Origin: Gammaproteobacteria bacterium
GTDB taxonomy: Bacteria > Pseudomonadota > Gammaproteobacteria > UBA9214
Assembly: GCA_030599705.1 (NCBI GenBank)
Contig: JAUVNM010000091.1
Location: forward strand, 1-6,999
Reading direction: 5' to 3'
Length of the DNA stretch: 6,999 nucleotides
Below are positions 1 through 5,629 of the stretch, one piece after another. A program made the translations under genes and the position numbers. Every line of letters starts with the position of its first letter. The stretch's first letter is position 1. The notes beneath the pieces are model-generated. The model did not search any database. It saw nothing but the letters and a program-made list of their open reading frames with translations, and had not been told where the DNA came from.

Positions 1-10
1 AGAGACACCC

Positions 11-373
11 ATGACAGACACACCCAGACCCACAGAAATCAGCCTGCACCAGAAATCCCGTGTGCTGGAAATCGCCTTCGAGGATGGCGCACATTTCCGG
101 CTTCCCTACGAATTTCTGCGGGTGCATTCACCGTCCGCCGAGGTACGGGGTCACGGACCCGGGCAGGGGGTGCTGCAGACCGGCAAGGAGGATATTGCCA
201 TCACCAAAATCGACCCGGTCGGTAATTACGCCATACAGCCGCATTACGATGACGGTCATGACACCGGCATCTACTCCTGGGAAACGCTGTATGACTTTGG
301 TAAAAATCAGGAAATCTACTGGAACGACTACCTGAAAAAACTCGAGGCGGCCGGCCACAAGCGCAGGGAATAG
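11..373 (+). CDS. DUF971 family protein (gamma-butyrobetaine hydroxylase-like N-terminal domain)
   Basis: A 120-residue protein that is essentially a single DUF971 domain (PF06155), related to the N-terminal domain of gamma-butyrobetaine hydroxylase. Signature stretches are the block at residues 36-51 (LRVHSPSAEVRGHGPG) and the block at 79-90 (YDDGHDTGIYSW). There is no cysteine at all, so the zinc-binding Cys/His site known from the eukaryotic hydroxylase domain cannot be present, and no catalytic oxygenase domain follows. The biochemical role of stand-alone DUF971 proteins is not established, though some relatives are linked to iron-sulfur or redox functions. A GAGA at positions 2-5 could serve as ribosome binding site for the ATG at 11. 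From general knowledge of gammaproteobacterial gene order, this family often sits between hslU and ubiE; hslU would lie outside the left edge, which I cannot see. A 74-bp gap separates it from ubiE. The family call is firm, the function is not. Confidence 0.9.
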   Translation: MTDTPRPTEISLHQKSRVLEIAFEDGAHFRLPYEFLRVHSPSAEVRGHGPGQGVLQTGKEDIAITKIDPVGNYAIQPHYDDGHDTGIYSWETLYDFGKNQEIYWNDYLKKLEAAGHKRRE

Positions 374-447
374 ACCACCAGGCACCCGTACTACCTGCGT
401 TTTCTGCGCCATTGCGGTAAATTTACAATACTTACGATAACAAGCGC

Positions 448-1191
448 ATGTCTGACAAGAGCACACATTTCGGATTTCAGGATGTGCCGATAGAGGAAAA
501 GGCGCGCAAGGTGCGCGCAGTCTTCGACTCGGTCGCCGGCGACTATGACCTGATGAACGATGCCATGTCACTCGGCCTGCATCGTCTCTGGAAACGCGCC
601 GTGGTCGATATGGCCGGCATTCAGCCCGGTCAGCACATCCTGGATCTTGCCGGCGGGACCGGTGACCTCACCCGTTTGCTGGCGCCCCGTACCGGTGCGG
701 ACGGAATGGTTGTGCTGTCCGACATCAACAGCTCCATGCTAAACACCGGACGGGCACGGTTACTCGACCGGGGCATCGCCGGCAACGTGGACTATCTCCA
801 GGGCAATGCCGAACAGTTGCCGTTCACGGACAATTGTTTCGATTGCATCTTCATCGCATTCGGCTTGCGCAATGTCACGCGCAAGCAGGCCGCACTGGAA
901 TCGATGTACCGCGTATTGAAACCGGGCGGGCGGCTGTTGATACTCGAATTCTCGAAGCCGGTTGCCGCGCTGAAACCGGCCTATGATTTTTACTCGTTTA
1001 CTGTATTGCCCCGCCTCGGCCGCCTGCTGGCCGGTGATGCAGACAGTTACCGCTACCTGGCCGAATCCATCCGCATGCACCCTGACCAGCAGACCCTGGC
1101 GGGCATGCTCCGGTCAGCCGGGTTCGAAGACTGTGATGTTCACAACCTGACCGGCGGCATCGTCGCAATACACCGCGGTTACAAGTTTTGA
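448..1191 (+). CDS. ubiE: Ubiquinone/menaquinone biosynthesis C-methyltransferase UbiE
   Basis: A 247-residue class I SAM-dependent methyltransferase, near the usual length of about 250. It methylates 2-polyprenyl-6-methoxy-1,4-benzoquinol in ubiquinone synthesis, and demethylmenaquinol where menaquinone is made. Visible motifs in order: THFGFQ near the start (6-11), YDLMND (33-38), SAM-binding motif I ILDLAGGTGDL (64-74), an acidic residue after strand 2 (D92), the FGLRNVT signature (138-144), RVLKPGG (155-161), and the C-terminal RYLAESIRMHPDQ and HRGYKF blocks. These match E. coli UbiE almost word for word. The ATG at 448 places the conserved THFGFQ segment at the expected distance, but I see no clear Shine-Dalgarno sequence before it. 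The stop overlaps the TTG start of the RDD gene by 4 bp. No other menaquinone gene is in the window, so the ubiquinone role is the one supported by context (ubiJ and ubiB downstream). Confidence 0.98.
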   Translation: MSDKSTHFGFQDVPIEEKARKVRAVFDSVAGDYDLMNDAMSLGLHRLWKRAVVDMAGIQPGQHILDLAGGTGDLTRLLAPRTGADGMVVLSDINSSMLNTGRARLLDRGIAGNVDYLQGNAEQLPFTDNCFDCIFIAFGLRNVTRKQAALESMYRVLKPGGRLLILEFSKPVAALKPAYDFYSFTVLPRLGRLLAGDADSYRYLAESIRMHPDQQTLAGMLRSAGFEDCDVHNLTGGIVAIHRGYKF

Positions 1192-1661
1192 ATGACCGTG
1201 CCTTCCAGTATGCAGGGGCCTGGCGCCGGTTCGGGGCATTGATGATTGACCTGTTCCTGGTCGCCACCATCATCGGTTTCGGCATCCTTGCATGGATCAC
1301 GGTAGCAGAGGAAACGCCCGAGTGGGGTGACCGTTTTGTCAATGTGTGGGTGGCCGGCACACTGACAGTCGCCGTGCTGCTGAAAATCGTTCTGGATGCC
1401 GAACTCAGGGGCACACCCGGGCTGCACCTGATGGACTGCCTGCTGGTGGATGTCCGTAGCGGCAAGGCGATCACCCTTGGCCAGTCAGTGAAACGCACGC
1501 TGGGCACTCTGCTGGCCGTGCTGCCGGCCCTGCTCGGGCTGGCCTGGATGATCTGGGACCGGCGCAAGCAGGGCTGGCATGACAAACTTGGCGGGGCCGT
1601 TGTCGTGCGTGACGATGATTCCCTCAAATCGCTCCCCGAGCTGGCACGCAGCGCATTATGA
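1188..1661 (+). CDS. RDD family membrane protein
   Basis: A 157-residue integral membrane protein of the RDD family (PF06271). The defining residues are visible: Arg in WRRFGALMID (12-21), Asp21 closing that motif, and the late Asp in the GWHDKLGG block (129-136). Three hydrophobic segments at about 22-38, 51-68 and 104-123 fit the family's three-helix layout. The start must be the TTG at 1188: there is no in-frame ATG before Met19, which lies inside the conserved first motif, and the TTG overlaps the ubiE stop by 4 bp (TTGA), giving translational coupling. The gene ends in another 4-bp overlap (ATGA) with ubiJ. Most RDD proteins have no known function; a few have been reported as ion transporters, which does not transfer to this one. 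Its position inside a ubiquinone operon suggests a membrane-associated role linked to that pathway, but this is inference from location only. Confidence 0.9.
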   Translation: MNDRAFQYAGAWRRFGALMIDLFLVATIIGFGILAWITVAEETPEWGDRFVNVWVAGTLTVAVLLKIVLDAELRGTPGLHLMDCLLVDVRSGKAITLGQSVKRTLGTLLAVLPALLGLAWMIWDRRKQGWHDKLGGAVVVRDDDSLKSLPELARSAL

Positions 1662-2275
1662 AGTTGCCCGCCGTGCTGGCCAGCAACCTCGAGTCGGCGT
1701 TCAATCGCTATCTCGCCATGGACCCGGATGCGGGCGCCCGGCTGGAGCCGCTGGATGGCCGGACCATTGTGCTGGAATTACGCGGCCTGGAACTGGTGAT
1801 CTGCCTGCGGATAGAAACCGGGCACATCGTCGTACTACAGGAACCGGGAACGGCGCCGGACACGACGTTACGCGGCACCCCGCTGGGTTTTGCCCGGCTG
1901 GGATTCGGTGGCGACACCGCAGACACGCTGTTTTCCGGTGATGTCCGCATTAGCGGCGATGTCGAGACCGGACAGGCTTTCAAGGCCGTACTGGATGAAC
2001 TCGATGTTGACTGGGAGGAACAGTTGGCGGGCATCACCGGGGATATTGCCGCACGTCAGCTGGGCAATGCGGCGCGCAGCGCCGGCAAATGGCTACGCCA
2101 GGGACGCGCCACGCTGGAGCAGGACCTGGGCGAATACCTGCAGGAAGAACTGCGCGTGGTACCGACACGCATAGAGATCGAAAACTTCATCGGCGACGTT
2201 GACCGGCTGCGCATGGACCTGGAACGCGCCGAGGCGCGCATCCACCGCCTGCAGGCCACGGATATATCGCCATGA
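1658..2275 (+). CDS. ubiJ: Ubiquinone biosynthesis accessory factor UbiJ (SCP2 domain)
   Basis: A 205-residue protein, close to the 201 of E. coli UbiJ (YigP). The N-terminal part (about 5-115) has the SCP2 sterol-carrier-like pattern, including the FSGDVRISGD turn (92-101) and the following helix ending at LDVDWEEQLAGITGD (115-129), which is typical of the family. The C-terminal part is helical, and residues 178-200 carry a heptad pattern consistent with a short coiled coil. UbiJ is known to work with UbiK as a lipid-binding accessory factor of the soluble Ubi complex needed for aerobic ubiquinone synthesis; it is not itself an enzyme. It starts with ATG overlapping the RDD stop by 4 bp and ends in a 4-bp overlap with ubiB, matching the conserved ubiE-ubiJ-ubiB order with the RDD gene added. 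No start ambiguity is apparent. Confidence 0.93.
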   Translation: MKLPAVLASNLESAFNRYLAMDPDAGARLEPLDGRTIVLELRGLELVICLRIETGHIVVLQEPGTAPDTTLRGTPLGFARLGFGGDTADTLFSGDVRISGDVETGQAFKAVLDELDVDWEEQLAGITGDIAARQLGNAARSAGKWLRQGRATLEQDLGEYLQEELRVVPTRIEIENFIGDVDRLRMDLERAEARIHRLQATDISP

Positions 2276-3933
2276 TACGTCCGGCACAGATTATCCGGCT
2301 CGTGCATATCAATTTCGTGCTGGTACGTCATGGCCTCGACGAGATTATCCTCGCCACCCACCTGTTCCGTCCATTCCGCATCTTCTATTACCTGGCTCCG
2401 TGGAACTGGCTGCCACGCAAGCGCAAGCCCCGCGCCGTGCGGATTCGCAAGGCACTGGAAGACCTGGGACCGATTTATGTCAAGTTCGGGCAGATACTCT
2501 CGACCCGGCAGGACCTGCTGCCGGATGATATCGCCGAGGAGCTGGCACGCCTGCAGGACCGCGTCCCGCCATTTCCCGGCACGCAGGCCAGGGCCCTGGT
2601 CGAACAGGCCTATGGGGAATCGGTCGACACCGTATTCCGGGCATTTGATGAAACACCGCTGGCCTCGGCATCCATTGCCCAGGTACATGCCGCGCAACTG
2701 CAGGACGGAACCGATGTTGTCGTCAAGGTGCTGCGCCCGAATATTGAAAAATACATAACACGTGATGTTGCCCTGCTGAGCACTATTGCCATGCTCGCAG
2801 AACGCTACTGGAAGGACGGCCGCCGCCTGCGGCCATGCGAGGTTATCGCGGAATTCGAAAAGATCCTATCTGATGAGCTCGACCTGTTGCGCGAGGCCGC
2901 AAATGCATCGCAGCTCAGGCGTAACTTCAAGGGGTCCGACCAGCTGTACGTCCCGGAAGTGTACTGGCCCTGGTGCCGGCCGAATGTCATGGTCATGGAA
3001 CGTATTTACGGAATCCCCATCAGTAATATCGCCGCACTGAAAGCACACGGGGTTGACCTGCAGGTACTGTCGGAGCGCGGCGTGGAGATTTTCTTCACCC
3101 AGGTGTTCCGGCACAACTTTTTCCACGCCGACATGCACCCCGGCAATCTCTTCGTGTCACCGGACGGACTCTACATGGCCGTCGATTTCGGCATTATGGG
3201 TACACTGAACCCGGTTGACCAGCGTTACCTGGCGGAAAATTTCCTGGCTTTTTTCCGGCGCGACTACCGGCGTGTCGCCGAGCTGCATGTTGAGTCGGAA
3301 TGGGTCCCGAGCGGGACGCGCGTCGATGAATTCGAATCAGCCATACGCACCGTGTGTGAACCTGTTTTCGAAAAACCGCTGAAAGAGATTTCGTTCGGTA
3401 ATGTCCTGCTGCGGCTGTTCCAGACGGCGCGCCGCTTCAACATGGAGGTCCAGCCACAGCTGGTGCTGCTGCAAAAAACCCTGCTGAATATCGAGGGCCT
3501 TGGAAGACAACTGAACCCGGACCTCGATTTATGGAAAACCGCAAAACCGTTCCTGGAACGCTCCATGAGCGAACAGCTCGGTACCCGGGCCCTGTTCCGC
3601 AACCTGAAGGAGAGCATCCCGGCCTGGAGCGAGACCCTGCCGGATCTTCCGGTTCTGACCCACACCTTCCTGCAACAGGCGACCACCGGCAGATTACGGA
3701 TGCAGCACGCTGAATCCGAGATAAAGAGACTGCGTCGCGAGGTCCGCCGGGCAAACCGCCGCACAACAGGCGCCGTCGTCGGCACCGGGCTGATTATCAG
3801 CGCGGCAGTGGTTTACGGCCTGGACGGATTTGCGCCTGCCATGGTAGTCGGCGCGCCGCTGCGGAGCTGGCTGGCGGGAGCGGCGGGTGTCCTGATCCTG
3901 TTATTGACCACGACCGACGATGACGGCACCTGA
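2272..3933 (+). CDS. ubiB: Ubiquinone biosynthesis regulatory protein kinase/ATPase UbiB
   Basis: A 553-residue member of the UbiB/ABC1/ADCK atypical kinase family, near the 546 of the E. coli protein. Family hallmarks are all visible: the KxGQ motif KFGQ (71-74), the alanine-rich nucleotide loop ASASIAQVH (131-139), the strand lysine in VVVKVLRP (K152), the ExD motif (E202, D204), the catalytic-loop segment HADMHPGN (285-292) with its invariant Asn, and the metal-binding DFG (305-307). Two C-terminal hydrophobic segments (about 501-517 and 533-545) fit the family's membrane anchor. It is required for ubiquinone synthesis, probably through ATPase activity that helps extract or present lipid intermediates; a protein substrate is not established. 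Its ATG overlaps the ubiJ stop by 4 bp. All key residues are present, so it should be functional. It is the last clearly recognisable gene of the + strand operon. Confidence 0.97.
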   Translation: MIRPAQIIRLVHINFVLVRHGLDEIILATHLFRPFRIFYYLAPWNWLPRKRKPRAVRIRKALEDLGPIYVKFGQILSTRQDLLPDDIAEELARLQDRVPPFPGTQARALVEQAYGESVDTVFRAFDETPLASASIAQVHAAQLQDGTDVVVKVLRPNIEKYITRDVALLSTIAMLAERYWKDGRRLRPCEVIAEFEKILSDELDLLREAANASQLRRNFKGSDQLYVPEVYWPWCRPNVMVMERIYGIPISNIAALKAHGVDLQVLSERGVEIFFTQVFRHNFFHADMHPGNLFVSPDGLYMAVDFGIMGTLNPVDQRYLAENFLAFFRRDYRRVAELHVESEWVPSGTRVDEFESAIRTVCEPVFEKPLKEISFGNVLLRLFQTARRFNMEVQPQLVLLQKTLLNIEGLGRQLNPDLDLWKTAKPFLERSMSEQLGTRALFRNLKESIPAWSETLPDLPVLTHTFLQQATTGRLRMQHAESEIKRLRREVRRANRRTTGAVVGTGLIISAAVVYGLDGFAPAMVVGAPLRSWLAGAAGVLILLLTTTDDDGT

Positions 3934-4069
3934 GGTCGCCCCCTGCACCATTCCAGAAATCCGTGACCTGGTGCTGTTCCGCAATGCCGGTCAGGGAATC
4001 TCGGTGACCGGCATCGGCAGCCACTTCAATAACTCTCATGCAGAGAACACAGAGTTCACAGAGATGTAA
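3920..4069 (+). CDS. Possible small ORF or gene remnant overlapping the end of ubiB
   Basis: A 49-codon reading frame from an ATG inside the last codons of ubiB to a TAA at 4067-4069. I do not recognise the product. The first 37 codons (to about 4030) have a coding-like pattern: by hand count GC is roughly 60, 49 and 72 percent at codon positions 1, 2 and 3, typical of genes in this genome. The last dozen codons are simply the left arm of the CACAGAG repeat read through, giving acidic TEN/TEF/TEM triplets. There is no Shine-Dalgarno sequence before the ATG, and the 14-bp overlap with ubiB is longer than the 4-bp overlaps elsewhere in this operon. It may be a small gene, the stump of a gene cut by the repeat element, or chance. 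The low score reflects that. Confidence 0.22.
   Translation: MTAPEVAPCTIPEIRDLVLFRNAGQGISVTGIGSHFNNSHAENTEFTEM
3984..4014. other. Perfect 10-bp inverted repeat (hairpin)
   Basis: ATGCCGGTCA at 3984-3993 and its exact reverse complement TGACCGGCAT at 4005-4014 are separated by 11 bases. In RNA this gives a stable GC-rich stem 51 bp downstream of the ubiB stop. Neither side is followed by a T-run, so it does not meet the intrinsic terminator pattern. It could still protect the 3' end of the ubi operon mRNA from exonucleases or help end transcription between the convergent genes. It also lies within the small frame at 3920-4069, so part of the symmetry could be chance in coding DNA. Confidence 0.5.
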
Positions 4070-4191
4070 ACAGTGTTAACGGATAAGTCTGTTTAATCCA
4101 ATCCGAAATCTTTAGCACTTGAACCATTACCAATTCTGTCAAAGTGCCTGCAGGAAATATCTTGTCTCTGTGTCCTCTGTGAGCTCTGTGG
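4040..4191. repeat. AT-rich element bounded by inverted CACAGAGNN arrays (MITE- or REP-like)
   Basis: The left arm (about 4040-4065) reads as three 9-bp units: a degenerate CAGAGAA copy, then CACAGAGTT and CACAGAGAT. The right arm (4165-4191), read on the other strand, is CACAGAGCT, CACAGAGGA, CACAGAGAC. Paired in register the arms match at about 20 of 27 positions, as 5-, 7- and 8-bp matched blocks split by short mismatches at the variable bases. The core between them (4067-4164) is about 37 percent GC by hand count, far below its neighbours, and holds smaller inverted repeats (TAAACAG 4067-4073 with CTGTTTA 4089-4095; GCACTT 4115-4120 with AAGTGC 4142-4147). It has no room for a transposase. 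I recall similar CACAGAG-rich intergenic repeats in many environmental bacterial genomes, but cannot verify a family here. No clear target-site duplication was seen. Confidence 0.6.
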
Positions 4192-4250
4192 CAATAACGA
4201 TTCCACTTTAAGCCGGGCGCCCTTGCGCATGAAGACTTATTATTTCCTCA

Positions 4251-4805
4251 TCAGGCAGAACGCTGCAGACCGGCCTCGACTTCATTGCGCTTGTCGCTAC
4301 CGGCAAGCACCTCGATCAACTGCAGTGCAAAATCCATTGCGGTTCCGGGTCCGCGCGAGGTAATCACCTTGCCATCGGTTACCACGGCCTGTTCAACATA
4401 GTCCATTCCCGGAACACTCGCAGGTTGCAAAACACCTGGATAACCGGTCGCCCGTTTGCCGTCCAGCAAGCCGCTACTTGCAAGTACTTTCGGGGCTGCG
4501 CAGATTGCCGCTGTATATTTTCCGTCCGCCGCCATTTGCTTCAGCAACCCGGCAAGCCGGGGATCATTATCCAGGTGATCGGCCCCCGGTAATCCCCCCG
4601 GCAACACCACCATGTCATAGTCCTGCCCGAGTGCGTCATCCAGTGTCATATCGGGCACCAGGACCACCCCTCTCGAGGCGGTCACCGGCTGGTCGTCCAG
4701 GCCGGCGGTAACGACGCTGATCCCGGCGCGGCGCAGCAGGTCGACCACCGTCACGGCTTCCAGTTCTTCACAGCCCTGGGCTAGTGGAACGAGGACATTT
4801 GCCAT
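4251..4805 (-). CDS. yajL: DJ-1/PfpI family protein, YajL-like
   Basis: A 184-residue protein covering one DJ-1/PfpI domain with little extra sequence (E. coli YajL has 196). The catalytic cysteine lies at the nucleophile elbow in AAICAAPKVL (Cys102). The partner glutamate in GCEELEA (Glu16) aligns with Glu18 of human DJ-1. Other family blocks are DYDMVVLPGG (62-71), RATGYPG (118-124) and SRGPGTAMDFALQLIEVL (150-167). These resemble E. coli YajL more than PfpI proteases or Hsp31. YajL/DJ-1 proteins are cytosolic oxidative- and carbonyl-stress factors, reported as chaperones and glyoxalase or deglycase enzymes; the deglycase claim is disputed. An unusual cysteine sits at position 12, beside the glutamate loop. 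The ATG start at 4805 lies inside the 3' end of the deacetylase-like gene, overlapping it by 25 bp, with a weak GGAAG upstream. It is probably the last gene of the - strand operon. Confidence 0.9.
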   Translation of the reverse strand: MANVLVPLAQGCEELEAVTVVDLLRRAGISVVTAGLDDQPVTASRGVVLVPDMTLDDALGQDYDMVVLPGGLPGADHLDNDPRLAGLLKQMAADGKYTAAICAAPKVLASSGLLDGKRATGYPGVLQPASVPGMDYVEQAVVTDGKVITSRGPGTAMDFALQLIEVLAGSDKRNEVEAGLQRSA

Positions 4806-5626
4806 TGCTGTTTGCTTCCGGTCTCGGTCTCGATCTCGATCAGGCGGTTTACGGACACTACCTGTACATTGTAGTTCTCAAGCAGTAAAAGTTCCCGGGC
4901 CAGCACTTCCAGGGTCTCCGGGTAGGGATGCCCGATACCAAGGGCGGTGCCATCACGTTGCGCGATCCTGATGAGGCGCCGGAACTCCGACTGCACGGCA
5001 TCCGGCTGCCGGTCATGATCAAGGAATACGTTGCGTTCGATGCTGGGCACACTGAATTCCGCTGCTATCCGGCTGGCTATTGTGGCGGCCGTCGTCCGGC
5101 TGTCGACAAAGAACAGACCCCCGTGCTCGCGTAATGCCTGCATCAGCCATGTCATGTGTCCCGGATGGCGCGTAATCAGGCTGCCACGATGGTTGTTGAT
5201 ACCGCTGACATGGGGAACGGCCGCAAGTCCTGCGGTCAGCGTGCTGACAAATTGCCGGTGCGTCATGTCCAGTACCAGTTCACCCTGGTCCGACCTGTCA
5301 TTTATTACCGACTGCATGGGCAGATGCAGCATGACCTCCTTGCCGCGGGTGTGCGCCTGTTGCGCCAGTTGCCTGGTGAAATGTCCGTAGGGCAGGAACG
5401 CGCAGGCAACCGGCCCGGGCAGCGCAACGGCACGCCGTCCCGTTTCGCGCTGGTTCCCGAGGTCATCGATGATCAGTGCAATACTGGGCCGGGGTGTATT
5501 CGGCACATTGCGTTCTGCGGCAACGGCCGCAGCCGGCCATGTCGCCGTTGCTGCAGCCAGTAACAGCCCGGTCAGACCGGCGTGCCAGCGGGAACCGCCA
5601 TGCTTCACACCATGACAGTCAATCAC
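4781..5626 (-). CDS. yibQ: Divergent polysaccharide deacetylase family protein (YibQ-like)
   Basis: A 281-residue protein of the divergent polysaccharide deacetylase family (DUF610, PF04748). After an N-terminal signal peptide (hydrophobic stretch about 17-36, likely cleavage near AVA-AE at 35-38), the family blocks follow in order: IALIIDDLG with paired Asp54/55, MLHLPM (99-104, His101), INNHRGS (143-149, His146), FFVDSRTT (172-179, Asp175), ERNVFLDHD (197-205) and GIGHPYPETL (230-239, His233). These suggest a metal-binding NodB-like fold exported to the periplasm, but substrate and activity are unproven for the family. The start is uncertain. The longest frame begins with GTG at 5626, 3 bp after the protease stop. 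Another GTG at 5608 gives a more standard signal peptide beginning with Lys after Met. Neither has a good ribosome site, so coupling to the upstream gene is likely. The family is typically encoded next to EnvC and CtpA-type genes, as here. Confidence 0.92.
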   Translation of the reverse strand: MIDCHGVKHGGSRWHAGLTGLLLAAATATWPAAAVAAERNVPNTPRPSIALIIDDLGNQRETGRRAVALPGPVACAFLPYGHFTRQLAQQAHTRGKEVMLHLPMQSVINDRSDQGELVLDMTHRQFVSTLTAGLAAVPHVSGINNHRGSLITRHPGHMTWLMQALREHGGLFFVDSRTTAATIASRIAAEFSVPSIERNVFLDHDRQPDAVQSEFRRLIRIAQRDGTALGIGHPYPETLEVLARELLLLENYNVQVVSVNRLIEIETETGSKQQWQMSSFH

Positions 5627-5629
5627 GGT

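Larger units (their letters stand above)
3934..4250. other. Interval between convergent operons
   Basis: This 317-bp stretch lies between the stop of ubiB (+ strand) and the stop of the DJ-1/YajL-type gene (- strand), so transcripts enter from both sides. It contains, left to right, a short coding-like frame, a perfect 10-bp hairpin, and an AT-rich segment bounded by inverted CACAGAG arrays. From about 4195 to 4250 I see only an 8-bp GGGCGCCC palindrome (4215-4222). Both operons must end in or near here, yet no stem followed by a T-run is present on either strand, so no standard intrinsic terminator can be called. Confidence 0.8.

Noticed and set aside
401..438. Possible promoter before ubiE (TACAAT at 424-429, or TTGCGG at 412-417 with TACGAT at 433-438)
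   Set aside because: The TACAAT box resembles a -10 element but the matching -35 region (TTTCTG) is poor, and the other pair has a 15-bp spacer. Either would leave a very short leader. Not strong enough to annotate.
998..1627. 209-codon open frame on the - strand
   Set aside because: It runs opposite ubiE and the RDD gene, both with clear family motifs, and its translation is Arg/Ser-rich low-information sequence typical of an antisense shadow.
2056..2697. 213-codon open frame on the - strand
   Set aside because: Antisense to ubiJ and the start of ubiB; no domain pattern visible.
3797..4039. 80-codon open frame on the - strand across the end of ubiB
   Set aside because: Its codon-position GC order (highest at position 1) is less gene-like than the opposite + strand frame, it overlaps the ubiB C-terminal membrane segment, and the translation has no recognisable features.
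4201..4250. Intrinsic terminator after the DJ-1/YajL-type gene, using the GGGCGCCC palindrome
   Set aside because: The palindrome has no loop of its own, nearby GC pairings are only about 4 bp, and no T-run follows on the - strand.
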